Shown here: positions 40,702 to 49,460 of the stretch, in pieces
Position numbering within the stretch: the first letter of the stretch is position 1
Layout of the letters: each line of letters opens with the position of its first letter
From: a virus
DNA length: 51,793 bases
Virus record (IMG/VR): IMGVR_UViG_3300013131_003349
Location: 1-51,793 of that record
Direction: 5' to 3' (one strand)
Position numbers and translations under genes: made by a program
Notes under the pieces: generated by a model
Database searches by the model: none
Seen by the model: only the letters and a program-made list of their open reading frames with translations
Told to the model about the DNA's origin: nothing

Positions 40702-41532
40702 TTATCCTCTTAATTTAGTTCTAATTGGTTTTTCTGATTCTGTTACTTGTATGATGCCATCACCATATGCTTCTTCTAATTCTCGTACGCCTTTAACAAG
40801 TTTAATTAGGCCTTGTGGTTCTACTGATGACAAATGATCTGTGCCCCACATTGTACGATCCAATGTTATGTGTCGTTCTAATATTGTAGCTCCTAAGTAT
40901 ACTGCTGCTACCGTAGTTCCAATTCTAAATTCATGTCCCGAATACCCTACTTCGCACTTATACTTGTTTTTAAGTGTCGCGATGGTACTTAGGTTCAATT
41001 CTGCAATGGGTGCAGGATACGTTGAATTACAATGCAATATCGCAAAGTTTTCTGTATGTTTGCGTATCAATGCAATTGCCGTATCAATTTCTTCTTCTGT
41101 ACTCATTCCGGTAGATAAAATTAACTTTTTACCACATTGTGCACATGCTTCTACTAATTCATTATTAGTTAACATTGCCGATGGTAATTTTATAAACGGA
41201 AGATCATATTGCTTCAAAAATTCTAAAGAATTCATATCCCATGGGGATGCTGACCACTTAATGCCCTTTTCTGCACAATAACGATCTATTTCATCATATT
41301 CTGCTTTTTCAAATTCTACTCGATATTTGTAGTCTAAATAAGTCATCGTGCCCCATGGTGTATCTCGCATGACATTTTTTTGATGCTCAGGTACGCATAC
41401 AGCTGGTTTACGTTTTTGGAATTTAACTGCATCACACCCTGACAATGCCGCAATATCAATCAATCGCTTTGCTATGTTTAAATCGCCATTATGATTGATT
41501 CCAATTTCAGCAATAATGTAAGTTTTTTTCAT
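40702..41532 (-). CDS. neuB: NeuB-family nonulosonic acid synthase, short form
   Basis: The 276-residue protein begins KKTYIIAEIGINHNGDLNIA and includes GCDAVKFQKRKPAVCV, IKWSASPWDMNSLEFLKQYD, LPFIKLPSAMLTNNELVEAC, AILHCNSTYPAPIAELNLST and VGYSGHEFRIGTTVAAVYLG. This is the catalytic barrel of N-acetylneuraminate/legionaminate synthases, which condense a 6-carbon amino sugar with phosphoenolpyruvate. The usual C-terminal SAF (antifreeze-like) domain of about 70 residues is missing, as the protein ends after the barrel. It overlaps the HAD-type gene by 4 bp. Confidence 0.92.
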   Translation of the reverse strand: MKKTYIIAEIGINHNGDLNIAKRLIDIAALSGCDAVKFQKRKPAVCVPEHQKNVMRDTPWGTMTYLDYKYRVEFEKAEYDEIDRYCAEKGIKWSASPWDMNSLEFLKQYDLPFIKLPSAMLTNNELVEACAQCGKKLILSTGMSTEEEIDTAIALIRKHTENFAILHCNSTYPAPIAELNLSTIATLKNKYKCEVGYSGHEFRIGTTVAAVYLGATILERHITLDRTMWGTDHLSSVEPQGLIKLVKGVRELEEAYGDGIIQVTESEKPIRTKLRG

Positions 41533-41822
41533 ATTTCTTCTATTCTTTTTGTTTTATCGCAAATCAATAAATCATATGCAGGTTTTTGACCCGTAATTAA
41601 TTTATGATATTTACATCCCCATGTATCTAATTGCATTTTAGTTACATCGAACCAATCTATACCAGTAACTGAACCTCTTGCGGTCCAATACGTAATGTCA
41701 TGTCCTTCTTCATATAATATATTGATTTTTTCAATGTTTTCCAAGATGGGGTCTGCTAAATCATAACGACGTTCTCCAGTATACATACAAATTGTTTCGT
41801 CGATATCTACGTATATATTCAT
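41529..41822 (-). CDS. HAD-superfamily phosphatase-like protein
   Basis: The 97-residue protein begins MNIYVDIDETICMYTGERRY, which matches HAD motif I (DxDxT/S), and contains HDITYWTARGSVTGIDW (motif II) and AYDLLICDKTKRIEEI (end motif). It resembles small capsular-polysaccharide phosphatases. It may remove phosphate from a sugar phosphate made by the NeuB pathway. It is 2 bp from the FkbM gene and overlaps neuB by 4 bp. Confidence 0.75.
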   Translation of the reverse strand: MNIYVDIDETICMYTGERRYDLADPILENIEKINILYEEGHDITYWTARGSVTGIDWFDVTKMQLDTWGCKYHKLITGQKPAYDLLICDKTKRIEEI

Positions 41823-41823
41823 G

Positions 41824-42504
41824 TTATCTTAATTTTCCGCCTGCTGCATTAAATTCGCAGACAATATTAATACTATTATTTTTCAATACATGTTTCAAAT
41901 CAATTAATTTAGCTGCTTCACACTTATGAAATTCAATCCCGATGTTTTTAATAACGTTGATTCGAGTTGTTGGGAATGTTCTAAATATTTCATATTCAGC
42001 TCCTTCAACATCAATTTTCATTAGTTTGCAACTTGTTATATTATTTTGATCCAAAATATCTTCAAGTGAAATCGTTTGTACTTGCGAAACTGGATATTGA
42101 TTAAAAAACTCAGACTTATAATATATTGAAGAACCTCCAGAATTTGTTGGTGATGTCGGAATCTGTATAATACTATTTGAATCAGACCAAACCGCTAAAT
42201 TAAATGCTTGAATGTTAGTGCAATTGTTATCTTTTATATTTTTAACAAAATTTTGATAATTTATAGGAGATGCTTCAAATGAATAAATTTTAGTAAATGG
42301 AAACTTTTTAGATAATAAAATAGAAATAATTCCTAAATTGGCTCCTAAATCTATTATGCAATCTCCTGGTTGAAATCCTATATCAAACATAGGTTTATAT
42401 GTAGACAATTCATCTTGTATTAATTTTATAGTATGTTCCGTTTCCTGACACGTTAACGTTAATGTCTGATCTAAAAATTTATATTGATTAGTTTTTAAGT
42501 TCAT
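41824..42504 (-). CDS. FkbM-family methyltransferase
   Basis: The 226-residue protein has IDLGANLGIISILLSKKFPF, IYSFEASPINYQNFVKNIKD and LMKIDVEGAEYEIFRTFPTT, three FkbM motifs in order. Such enzymes O-methylate sugars or lipids. Two FkbM genes are present in this cluster. The start overlaps the upstream gene by 17 bp. Confidence 0.88.
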   Translation of the reverse strand: MNLKTNQYKFLDQTLTLTCQETEHTIKLIQDELSTYKPMFDIGFQPGDCIIDLGANLGIISILLSKKFPFTKIYSFEASPINYQNFVKNIKDNNCTNIQAFNLAVWSDSNSIIQIPTSPTNSGGSSIYYKSEFFNQYPVSQVQTISLEDILDQNNITSCKLMKIDVEGAEYEIFRTFPTTRINVIKNIGIEFHKCEAAKLIDLKHVLKNNSINIVCEFNAAGGKLR

Positions 42505-43702
42505 TGTTTAAAAAATTTATTATTCTATTAGTACTATTTCCATCAAATTGATATTCATCAAAATATTTAACTAGATTGTCGTAGTCTTTTTTTGGTTGAT
42601 TTAAAAAATTACAGTCCCAATCAAAGTCAATTGTATTTGCATGAACGCATTGCATAAATTCTGTATTTGTTTGTTTGAATGTATTTATACGACGCAAATC
42701 AATCATATTTTTAAATTCATCAACGGAATTTAAATTCCAAACTCCCATCCAAAATTTGGCAGAATCTTCAACGCCATTGTTTGTTTCTTCAAGATAGGTG
42801 TTGATATCATTCATTTTTTCGTCCGCAAAACATATACTATCTAAATTAACTAGTTTTTTATTATGTGCAAATGCAAAGTTAAATACGCTACTAGCAGCTG
42901 CTATATGAGTATCGCAGATTGCAGCCATATCGTATATATCATTTTCATCATATATTACAGTAACGCCATCAACACAAAAAGGATTGAAATCTTTTTGAAA
43001 TCGATCATTATATGGTTCACCTGGATAACATTTATAATAAATTTGATGCGTATCTTTTGTTTTATTTGCTAAAACTTGTAATGCTTCAAATGCGGTACGT
43101 CTTGTTGTATTAATTACACCCCAAAATAATATCTGTTGTTTAGTTGGGTCAATATTATATTTTTCTTTTACTCGTTGCAGATCTGTTTCTTTAAAGTTTC
43201 TAGTATTGCCTACAACAATTGTTTTTATATCATATGATTCATCTAAACAATCTATTCTACGTTGCTTTGCCCATTGACTATGTTCGAAAAAATAATCTAC
43301 TTGATTTTGTGGATATTGTGTTCTAGATAACATTTCTAATCGATTTTCAATATTGTTAGTTAAATGACTACTTACTTCAACACAACATATTTTACAATCC
43401 CATTTAGATTTAAATTCATGTATAATCGATTGTTCCGGATTCCATCGTTCTCGAGCTAAAATTAAAACATCTGGCACAAATGGCAATTGTAGTTGCAATG
43501 TTTCTGATATGACAGGTGTTTCATCTTGTATCTGGCCATCATATTTAAACCGCTGTTTATGATCTGGGTGATTTGGATAAAGTAATTGCGTACTTTGTGT
43601 ATAGTAAAATAAAAATGCATGATTGGTATTTTTTAATTCTTCTGCAATTGGTTGCAAAACCGAATAATATTTTCTATCTCCTGCATAAATTACGATATTC
43701 AT
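42488..43702 (-). CDS. GT-B-like glycan synthesis protein, possible glycosyltransferase
   Basis: The 404-residue protein begins MNIVIYAGDRKYYSVLQPIA (Rossmann opening) and continues with LPFVPDVLILARERWNPEQ and QQILFWGVINTTRRTAFEAL. The C-terminal half includes IAAASSVFNFAFAHNKKLVN, which resembles the donor-site end of GT-B enzymes or CDP-glycerol glycerophosphotransferases. The exact family is uncertain. It overlaps the GT32 gene by 4 bp. Confidence 0.62.
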   Translation of the reverse strand: MNIVIYAGDRKYYSVLQPIAEELKNTNHAFLFYYTQSTQLLYPNHPDHKQRFKYDGQIQDETPVISETLQLQLPFVPDVLILARERWNPEQSIIHEFKSKWDCKICCVEVSSHLTNNIENRLEMLSRTQYPQNQVDYFFEHSQWAKQRRIDCLDESYDIKTIVVGNTRNFKETDLQRVKEKYNIDPTKQQILFWGVINTTRRTAFEALQVLANKTKDTHQIYYKCYPGEPYNDRFQKDFNPFCVDGVTVIYDENDIYDMAAICDTHIAAASSVFNFAFAHNKKLVNLDSICFADEKMNDINTYLEETNNGVEDSAKFWMGVWNLNSVDEFKNMIDLRRINTFKQTNTEFMQCVHANTIDFDWDCNFLNQPKKDYDNLVKYFDEYQFDGNSTNRIINFLNNELKN

Positions 43703-44451
43703 AATAAATCTTTTACTAAGTTAGAAAATGTAGTATTTGTAGTTATTATATCAGATTCTGTTAAATTATCTAAATATTTTTTACCACTACTCTCCCATAG
43801 ATGATGAGAATATGCATTTGGAAAATCATGATTTTGTTCAAACATTGCTTCAATGTGGTCTTGATGATACAATGGCCAAAAAAATGCTTCATGATCTAAT
43901 ATTGTAATTTCGTTTGAAAGTTGTTTAGATAACCATAATGGATAATGTACTGAATGCGTGCACCACGTATCACTTCCAGGTGGGCCACCATGAAAATGAT
44001 CTTTGAATCCTGCCAACCAATGTTGTGCAAATACTGAATTTGGCTCTGATAAAATCACAGCAGGGCACAATCCTTCCGATCCATTGGGTGCTTGTTGTCC
44101 TAAAACAAATTTATTATGTAGCAATGATAAAAAATCTTTAACAAATATAGTATCCGTATCAACATATATTCCGCCATGTTCTAAAAGAATTTGTAAACGC
44201 AATACATCACTTTTATGTGCTAATTGTGTTATTGGTATTCCAAAAATTTCAGACGGGGCTTCGATGTGAATACATTCAACCATTGGTTTAGTTTTTTCCC
44301 ACCATTCGCCAGTTGGCTCGGCATCAACCCACATACATATCTTATTAACTTTGCTTCGAACATATGCAGATTTTACTGATAAATAATGATGCAACTTCCA
44401 TGGCCGACCATTATTACTTAAATGTACATAATGCAAATTATTTGGAATCAT
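43699..44451 (-). CDS. GT32-type glycosyltransferase
   Basis: The 250-residue protein starts MIPNNLHYVHLSNNGRPWKL and has LAHKSDVLRLQILLEHGGIY followed by VDTDTIFVKDF. The SDxxRxxxLxxxGGxYxDxD motif defines the GT32/DXD sugar transferases. A pair of conserved-looking pieces (NDFP-like HDFPNAYSHHLWESS) closes the domain. It transfers a hexose or similar sugar from a nucleotide donor. The stop overlaps the next gene by 4 bp. Confidence 0.9.
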   Translation of the reverse strand: MIPNNLHYVHLSNNGRPWKLHHYLSVKSAYVRSKVNKICMWVDAEPTGEWWEKTKPMVECIHIEAPSEIFGIPITQLAHKSDVLRLQILLEHGGIYVDTDTIFVKDFLSLLHNKFVLGQQAPNGSEGLCPAVILSEPNSVFAQHWLAGFKDHFHGGPPGSDTWCTHSVHYPLWLSKQLSNEITILDHEAFFWPLYHQDHIEAMFEQNHDFPNAYSHHLWESSGKKYLDNLTESDIITTNTTFSNLVKDLL

Positions 44452-45271
44452 ATATACAAACTAAGTTATGGCCAGAGCCTGGTTTTATATCATTAACTGA
44501 TTTTATTTCTTTACCTAAATTATCTAGATCTAAATGATTAATTTCTTCATCATATGCTTTATATCCTAATTCATGAATTGTATCTAATAAATCAGTAATT
44601 TCATTGAGATGTAAGCCATCATAAATTTCAGTAATTAAAACTGGTTTATGTGTCGTTATTGTATGCTTCAATGTTTTTAAAATATCCTTATCATGTCCTT
44701 CAGCGTCTATTTTAATCAAAGAAACATGTCCAAGTTCAATTTCATTTTCATTGATAAATTTTTCAAAATTAACTGCCATTACGTCAATTGGCACAGTATG
44801 ACCAGTAACTCCAATGCCATGCCCAGTACGTGTAGCAAATCCTCCATTGCAAAATCCATGATCTGAATAATGAAATGTTAATGCTCCTTCTTCATCCGAA
44901 ATAGCACAATTGAATGGTTGAATATTTTTGTTCAAAGTCGAATTCAATTCTAATACTTCATATGTAGCAGGATTTGGCTCAAATGCAATTACTTTGTTAG
45001 CAAACAATGAATATGCAACGGACATGTTACCGGTATGTGCTCCAATATCAATTACGGTACTGCCGGGTGTAATAATTTTAGATAAATTACTTAAAATTGT
45101 TTCATTAAACAATGCACGAACTTCCCAATCGCCTTGCCATGGATGCAACCAACGATGATATGATATTGTTTTGTCTGCTACTTGCAAATTAATAATTTTA
45201 GTAGCATAATGATTGTTACTTTGTTTTAATACATCAAGTACTTGATTTCTATATTCGGTTATCTGCGTCAT
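44438..45271 (-). CDS. FkbM-family methyltransferase (second copy)
   Basis: The 277-residue protein carries VIDIGAHTGNMSVAYSLFAN, VIAFEPNPATYEVLELNSTL and VSLIKIDAEGHDKDILKTLK, the FkbM set of motifs. The first 60 residues are an extra N-terminal part. It may methylate another position of the same glycan as the 41824-42504 enzyme. It overlaps the small helical gene by 23 bp. Confidence 0.88.
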   Translation of the reverse strand: MTQITEYRNQVLDVLKQSNNHYATKIINLQVADKTISYHRWLHPWQGDWEVRALFNETILSNLSKIITPGSTVIDIGAHTGNMSVAYSLFANKVIAFEPNPATYEVLELNSTLNKNIQPFNCAISDEEGALTFHYSDHGFCNGGFATRTGHGIGVTGHTVPIDVMAVNFEKFINENEIELGHVSLIKIDAEGHDKDILKTLKHTITTHKPVLITEIYDGLHLNEITDLLDTIHELGYKAYDEEINHLDLDNLGKEIKSVNDIKPGSGHNLVCIYDSK

Positions 45272-45440
45272 GATTATTCTTTATAAAGTATTTACGAATA
45301 GCGCACCCCAATTCTTTATCATTAGGATATTTTTTGATTAGTTGTTTTATATCACATACTATAGAATTAGCATCCTTGTTTTGCATTGCTTCAACTTCTA
45401 AATCCGTATATATTTCTTGTTTTGTTTTACAATGTTTCAT
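45249..45440 (-). CDS. Small helical protein, 63 aa
   Basis: The ATG at 45440 (MKHCKTKQEIYTDLEVEAMQ) is taken as the start because it overlaps the GT2 gene by only 14 bp; the upstream open frame is the GT2 gene in another phase. The protein is charged and helical (IVCDIKQLIKKYPNDKELGC) without known domain. It may be an accessory subunit of the glycan enzymes. Confidence 0.5.
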   Translation of the reverse strand: MKHCKTKQEIYTDLEVEAMQNKDANSIVCDIKQLIKKYPNDKELGCAIRKYFIKNNHDADNRI

Positions 45441-46056
45441 AATATGCATTTTGTTTGATTTGCCGATCCATTGTTTTTGGATGATATAATGAATAATCTT
45501 CTTGCATTGGTAAAGTTGAATATTCTTTAAAACCTTGTAATACTTCATGCACTTTATTTTTCCAAGTAATAGAATCATCATTGCGATAAATCCTCCATTG
45601 ATAATCTGGCCAATTGATCCATCCATGTTCATTCACATTCCAACCCCATTGTTGCATATGATCTTGATCCATACCTTCCACAGTATTTACTCTAGGTACC
45701 AAAACAACATCTACTGTAGAATTTGTTTCTAGTATATTTGGTAGTTGTGTTATCAAAGTTTCATTTGGTATTTCATCTGCATCAATCTGAAAAATAAAAT
45801 CGCCAAAACAATATGATGATAATTTATTTTTCCAATCGGCAAAATGTCCTTGAAATTTATCTTGCCATATGGTTATATGATCGTCATAATGTCGTTCATA
45901 ATGTCGCAGCGTTGATATCATTTCATCATCTGTATTTGTTATATCTAACAACACAACAATTTCATCAGTTTTCTGTTTATGTTTAAGTAAAAAATCAAGC
46001 AAACGTTGTATTTCTTGCAATTCGTTACATACCGTTACTGCATAACTTATTTTCAT
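45427..46056 (-). CDS. GT2-type glycosyltransferase
   Basis: The 209-residue protein begins MKISYAVTVCNELQEIQRLL and has DEIVVLLDITNTDDEMIS, then FGDFIFQIDADEIPNETLIT, with the DxD motif, and a C-terminal WPDYQWRIYRNDDSITWKNK. This is a compact GT-A family 2 enzyme, similar to those adding sugars to surface polymers. It overlaps the upstream GT4 gene by 4 bp. Confidence 0.88.
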   Translation of the reverse strand: MKISYAVTVCNELQEIQRLLDFLLKHKQKTDEIVVLLDITNTDDEMISTLRHYERHYDDHITIWQDKFQGHFADWKNKLSSYCFGDFIFQIDADEIPNETLITQLPNILETNSTVDVVLVPRVNTVEGMDQDHMQQWGWNVNEHGWINWPDYQWRIYRNDDSITWKNKVHEVLQGFKEYSTLPMQEDYSLYHPKTMDRQIKQNAYYETL

Positions 46057-47306
46057 GCTTCAATTTTCTTTAATTTAGGTAACGTTAATTTAGGCAATGA
46101 CAATTCTACTTGTTTTGGTACTGATGCTAATGCTTCATCAACGATACCTAATACTTTTTCATATACGGGTGCTACTGCAGTTTTAGTAAATGTCGAATTA
46201 ACAAAATAACGTTGGCGTTTTGCTAATTCTTGCCATTTTTTATAATTCTTTTGCACTTCTTTCATCATTTTACTAGCATATGTATAATCTGGAGTAAACC
46301 ACTTTGCATCTTTAATTAAAAATTCGTTACGAGCTGATTCATGTATTTCAGTCAAACCGCCTGGCAATGCACAAATGAAATCTTTTTTAAGAAAATCAGC
46401 TTGACCAGAATAATGAGGTGCAATTACGGGTTTACCTGTAGTTGAAAATTCAAGTAATGGACGACCAAACCCTTCTGCTTTTGTAAATGATATCATAGCT
46501 TTTACTTTAGGATGATTGTAAAGCAAATTCATTTCTTCATCTGCTAAATCTCCGTGCAATAAGTATACGTTTGGTAACTTAGCTCCCGGAAATAATTCTT
46601 GAAGCTGAATTATTTTGTTTTCAATATCCATGCGGTCCATAACTGAATATGTTGCTCCGCTCGACTTTAATACAAGTGCAGGTGCATCTTTTTGATTTTT
46701 GTATGTATTAAAAAAACAATGAATAAGCCCGCTAATATTTTTACGATCTTCGCCAGCTTGACCTTGCAACCAATGACCAACTGATAAAAATGCAAATGTT
46801 TCAGGAATTGAATCTAGAATCGATAACTGGCCAGTTGTTTTATTAGTATATACATTTTCATCAAAATATTCTGGAATTACTTCTATTTTAGATGTAATAG
46901 GTTTGTTATTCTTTTGGGATGTATTAATAAATACTTGTTTTGTAAATTCGCTTGGTACAATGACCAATTGCATTGCATTAAGTTTGTCAATCCATTCCGC
47001 AGGACAAATATCTCCTTCGGTGCCAGCAGTAACTCCAATATTATACTTTCCAACTGCTTGAAATTCATTAGGCACTGTAACTTGTACCCAAACGTCTGGT
47101 TGTGATGTAAGTGGTAGCGGAACAATGCGTTGATTCCAATCTTGTGGTATTGGATATGTAAATGGAGTATGTCCCCATGGCAAAGACACGAGTTTAACGT
47201 CCCATTCTTTACCACGTTGTTCTATAATGTTTGCAATAATTTCGCGGGCATGATGACCGTATCCTGATTGTGTTGCTACTGGTGATGCTATTATAACTGT
47301 TCGCAT
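46053..47306 (-). CDS. GT4-type glycosyltransferase
   Basis: The 417-residue protein has a GT-B fold: MRTVIIASPVATQSGYGHHA at the start, LDSIPETFAFLSVGHWLQGQ mid-way, and the donor site motif SFTKAEGFGRPLLEFSTTGK, the E-x7-E arrangement of retaining family 4, near residue 275. It continues PVIAPHYSGQADFLKKDF. It would add a sugar from UDP, GDP or CMP donor. It overlaps the 499-residue GT4 gene by 16 bp, and the two may work in sequence. Confidence 0.9.
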   Translation of the reverse strand: MRTVIIASPVATQSGYGHHAREIIANIIEQRGKEWDVKLVSLPWGHTPFTYPIPQDWNQRIVPLPLTSQPDVWVQVTVPNEFQAVGKYNIGVTAGTEGDICPAEWIDKLNAMQLVIVPSEFTKQVFINTSQKNNKPITSKIEVIPEYFDENVYTNKTTGQLSILDSIPETFAFLSVGHWLQGQAGEDRKNISGLIHCFFNTYKNQKDAPALVLKSSGATYSVMDRMDIENKIIQLQELFPGAKLPNVYLLHGDLADEEMNLLYNHPKVKAMISFTKAEGFGRPLLEFSTTGKPVIAPHYSGQADFLKKDFICALPGGLTEIHESARNEFLIKDAKWFTPDYTYASKMMKEVQKNYKKWQELAKRQRYFVNSTFTKTAVAPVYEKVLGIVDEALASVPKQVELSLPKLTLPKLKKIEA

Positions 47307-48790
47307 ACTATTCCTGTTTTTTCGTATTTTTTTGGTGTAACTTTAGTTAGTGTATATCTTGCACGGATTTCTAATTTAGATTCAAATAAATAATCAATCA
47401 TTTCAATCATTTTGTTGCCAATTTGTTCGGCCGTTAGTCCATTTTTTAATGCCCATTCTCTACCAGATTGACCCATTTGATTTCGAAGTGTTTCTGGCGT
47501 GTCATACCAATATCGAATTGCATCAGCAACATCTTCATATTTTGCTCGATCATCAAAAATATATGGCGTTTGTGGCGAACCTTGAAGTGATCTATTACTT
47601 GGAAATACTGGTTTAACCCAAACGCCGTGTAATTTATATTTACCTGTATGATTAGTTGCAAATTCTCCATTAAATCTAATCCACTCGTCATTTTCGTCCA
47701 CAAATCCACATTGGTCTTGTAATCCACCAGTTACATTGTTAATAATCGGAGTGCCTGATAATATTGCTTCAGTTGAACTAAGTCCCCATCCTTCGTTGCT
47801 ACCAATGTTAACAACAACGTCTGCAACATTATACATAGCATTCAATTCAGCATGAGATAATTTTTGTTCCGAAAATATTATTTTGCAATCTGGTGCCAAT
47901 GTTTTAAAAATGGCTCGGAGATCTGTTCCGTTTTCATCTACAATCTGTGTATGCATTAGCAATGCTACTCGTTGCTTTTGCTCTGCAGGCAATCCGTCAA
48001 CAAATGTTTTAAACGCTAAAATTAAATCGCCTGGTTGTTTTCGTCTAATATTTCGATTGTTCCAAAACACTACAAAGTCTACATCATGTTTCGTTTTAAT
48101 GTTTTCATAAACATGTTTGTATGTTGCATCATCTACAGGCAATGGTTTGAATGTATTATGATTTAATCCGTGAGGAACAAACCCAGTAACAATTTGATTC
48201 CATTTTACATCCGTTGGTACTGAATCTTGAGCATCATAATTTACAACATCAAATCCATTTTGTGCGAGTACTTCTCGATGAATATTGTCTGATTGTTTGC
48301 TAATACCCATAATTAAATCGCAACTTGCATAAAATGGTGCGTTCCACATTGGATAAGGTAAATCATCCCAAATTGAATAATAAATAATAGGTATGTTGAA
48401 TGTTGTTTTAATTTCGTGCTCAATAGCATATAACCAAGTCCAATATCGCGGATCGGTAAAATGAAATATTGCATCTGGACGTTCATTGTTTATAAGTGCC
48501 ATTAGAATATTTCGGTCTCCATAACCATTCCATGGAATAATTTTAACTGATGCATCTTCTATGCCCGTTTCTTGTGCAACTTGTACTGACAAATCAAATG
48601 CTTGACCTGCTTCTGGGTGTTTTAATGCGCCGCCTAATTGTACCCAATCATAATGTCGTACGGTATTGAATATAATCTCTCGGCTGATGGTACCAATACC
48701 CGAAGGCAATCGGAAATCATCTGCTAATAATAAAATTTTCTTTTTCTTGGGCTTGTTGGGGTCGATTTTTTTTAGTTTTGGTAACTGCAT
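47291..48790 (-). CDS. GT4-type glycosyltransferase, first gene of the glycan operon
   Basis: The 499-residue protein has an N-terminal Rossmann part (KKKILLLADDFRLPSGIGTI) and a C-terminal GT4 part: FVVFWNNRNIRRKQPGDLIL, then VVVNIGSNEGWGLSSTEAIL with the E-x7-E motif and SGTPIINNVTGGLQDQ. The long N-terminal basic leader MQLPKLKKIDPNKPKKKKIL is unusual. The class B motif 22 bp before the ATG and an AAAGGATAA run mark the head of a 15 kb operon. Confidence 0.9.
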   Translation of the reverse strand: MQLPKLKKIDPNKPKKKKILLLADDFRLPSGIGTISREIIFNTVRHYDWVQLGGALKHPEAGQAFDLSVQVAQETGIEDASVKIIPWNGYGDRNILMALINNERPDAIFHFTDPRYWTWLYAIEHEIKTTFNIPIIYYSIWDDLPYPMWNAPFYASCDLIMGISKQSDNIHREVLAQNGFDVVNYDAQDSVPTDVKWNQIVTGFVPHGLNHNTFKPLPVDDATYKHVYENIKTKHDVDFVVFWNNRNIRRKQPGDLILAFKTFVDGLPAEQKQRVALLMHTQIVDENGTDLRAIFKTLAPDCKIIFSEQKLSHAELNAMYNVADVVVNIGSNEGWGLSSTEAILSGTPIINNVTGGLQDQCGFVDENDEWIRFNGEFATNHTGKYKLHGVWVKPVFPSNRSLQGSPQTPYIFDDRAKYEDVADAIRYWYDTPETLRNQMGQSGREWALKNGLTAEQIGNKMIEMIDYLFESKLEIRARYTLTKVTPKKYEKTGIVCEQL

Positions 48791-48811
48791 TTTATCCTTT
48801 ATAACTTTTAT

Positions 48812-48819
48812 ATAAATAT
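48812..48819 (-). promoter_or_regulatory. ATATTTAT motif (class B) heading the glycan cluster
   Basis: The motif lies 22 bp before the ATG at 48790, in the short gap downstream of the SLOG-like gene. No other promoter-like site is visible ahead of this operon. Confidence 0.55.
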
Positions 48820-48822
48820 GGT

Positions 48823-49227
48823 TTAACCTAAGATAACCACAGGTTTTTGTAATTTTTTAGTTCGCGTCCATGCTGTTTGAAGCACTGGATCTAATTGCAT
48901 TTGATTGCTTAAAATCATCATGTAATCGCATCGTTCTGCAATAAGCTGCATGCGGTGATGAAGCTGCGAAAAATGATATGGTTTACCATAATATGATTCT
49001 GGCATTGCTGAATACATGTTATGTCCTGAAAATGAAGGGTTATATTCTTCGTAACTTAAACCAAATTCCAATGCATACTTTCTAACCATACTGTTGGCTC
49101 CTTCATTACCACCTGCACCAACAACAATCAAATCGTCACCAAACTTCTTTTTTACAAGCTGCAGAGTTTCTTGTATTTTTCTTTTATTTTGCCAATCTGT
49201 ATTTCCGATAATTGCAATTCGTTTCAT
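48823..49227 (-). CDS. SLOG/DUF2493-like nucleotide-binding protein
   Basis: The 134-residue protein begins MKRIAIIGNTDWQNKRKIQE and has DDLIVVGAGGNEGANSMVRK, followed by YALEFGLSYEEYNPSFSGHN, RCDYMMILSNQMQLDPVLQT and AWTRTKKLQKPVVILG. This is the SLOG/YspA Rossmann pattern thought to bind nucleotides or small RNA-like ligands. Members are frequent in phages and stress operons. Its stop is close to the class B motif of the glycan cluster. Confidence 0.7.
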   Translation of the reverse strand: MKRIAIIGNTDWQNKRKIQETLQLVKKKFGDDLIVVGAGGNEGANSMVRKYALEFGLSYEEYNPSFSGHNMYSAMPESYYGKPYHFSQLHHRMQLIAERCDYMMILSNQMQLDPVLQTAWTRTKKLQKPVVILG

Positions 49228-49442
49228 CGTCGTTCTCGTACAAATTTAACACCTTTTGGATAATGCCCATATACTAAACGAAGCATTTGTTCCAATGTTT
49301 TTCTATTTTCTTTATGATCAGGGCCATCTATGTTTGTACACAACGAATACTCCATGACACATGTTTTAGTACCTGGCCACGTTGGATGATTTTGCATCTG
49401 AAATTCGTAAACGTATACATGTTTATGTGTCCACTTAATCAT
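49224..49442 (-). CDS. Hypothetical protein, 72 aa
   Basis: A small basic protein starting MIKWTHKHVYVYEFQMQNHP with two Cys and a C-terminal LEQMLRLVYGHYPKGVKFVR. No family recognised. It overlaps the SLOG-like gene by 4 bp and lies 18 bp downstream of the nuclease stop, so it is probably in the nuclease operon. Confidence 0.6.
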   Translation of the reverse strand: MIKWTHKHVYVYEFQMQNHPTWPGTKTCVMEYSLCTNIDGPDHKENRKTLEQMLRLVYGHYPKGVKFVRERR

Positions 49443-49460
49443 ACTTTATTATAATGAATT

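Noticed and set aside
45441-45632. Longer form of the 63-residue gene
   Set aside because: It overlaps most of the GT2 gene's end; the ATG at 45440 leaves a normal 14 bp overlap.
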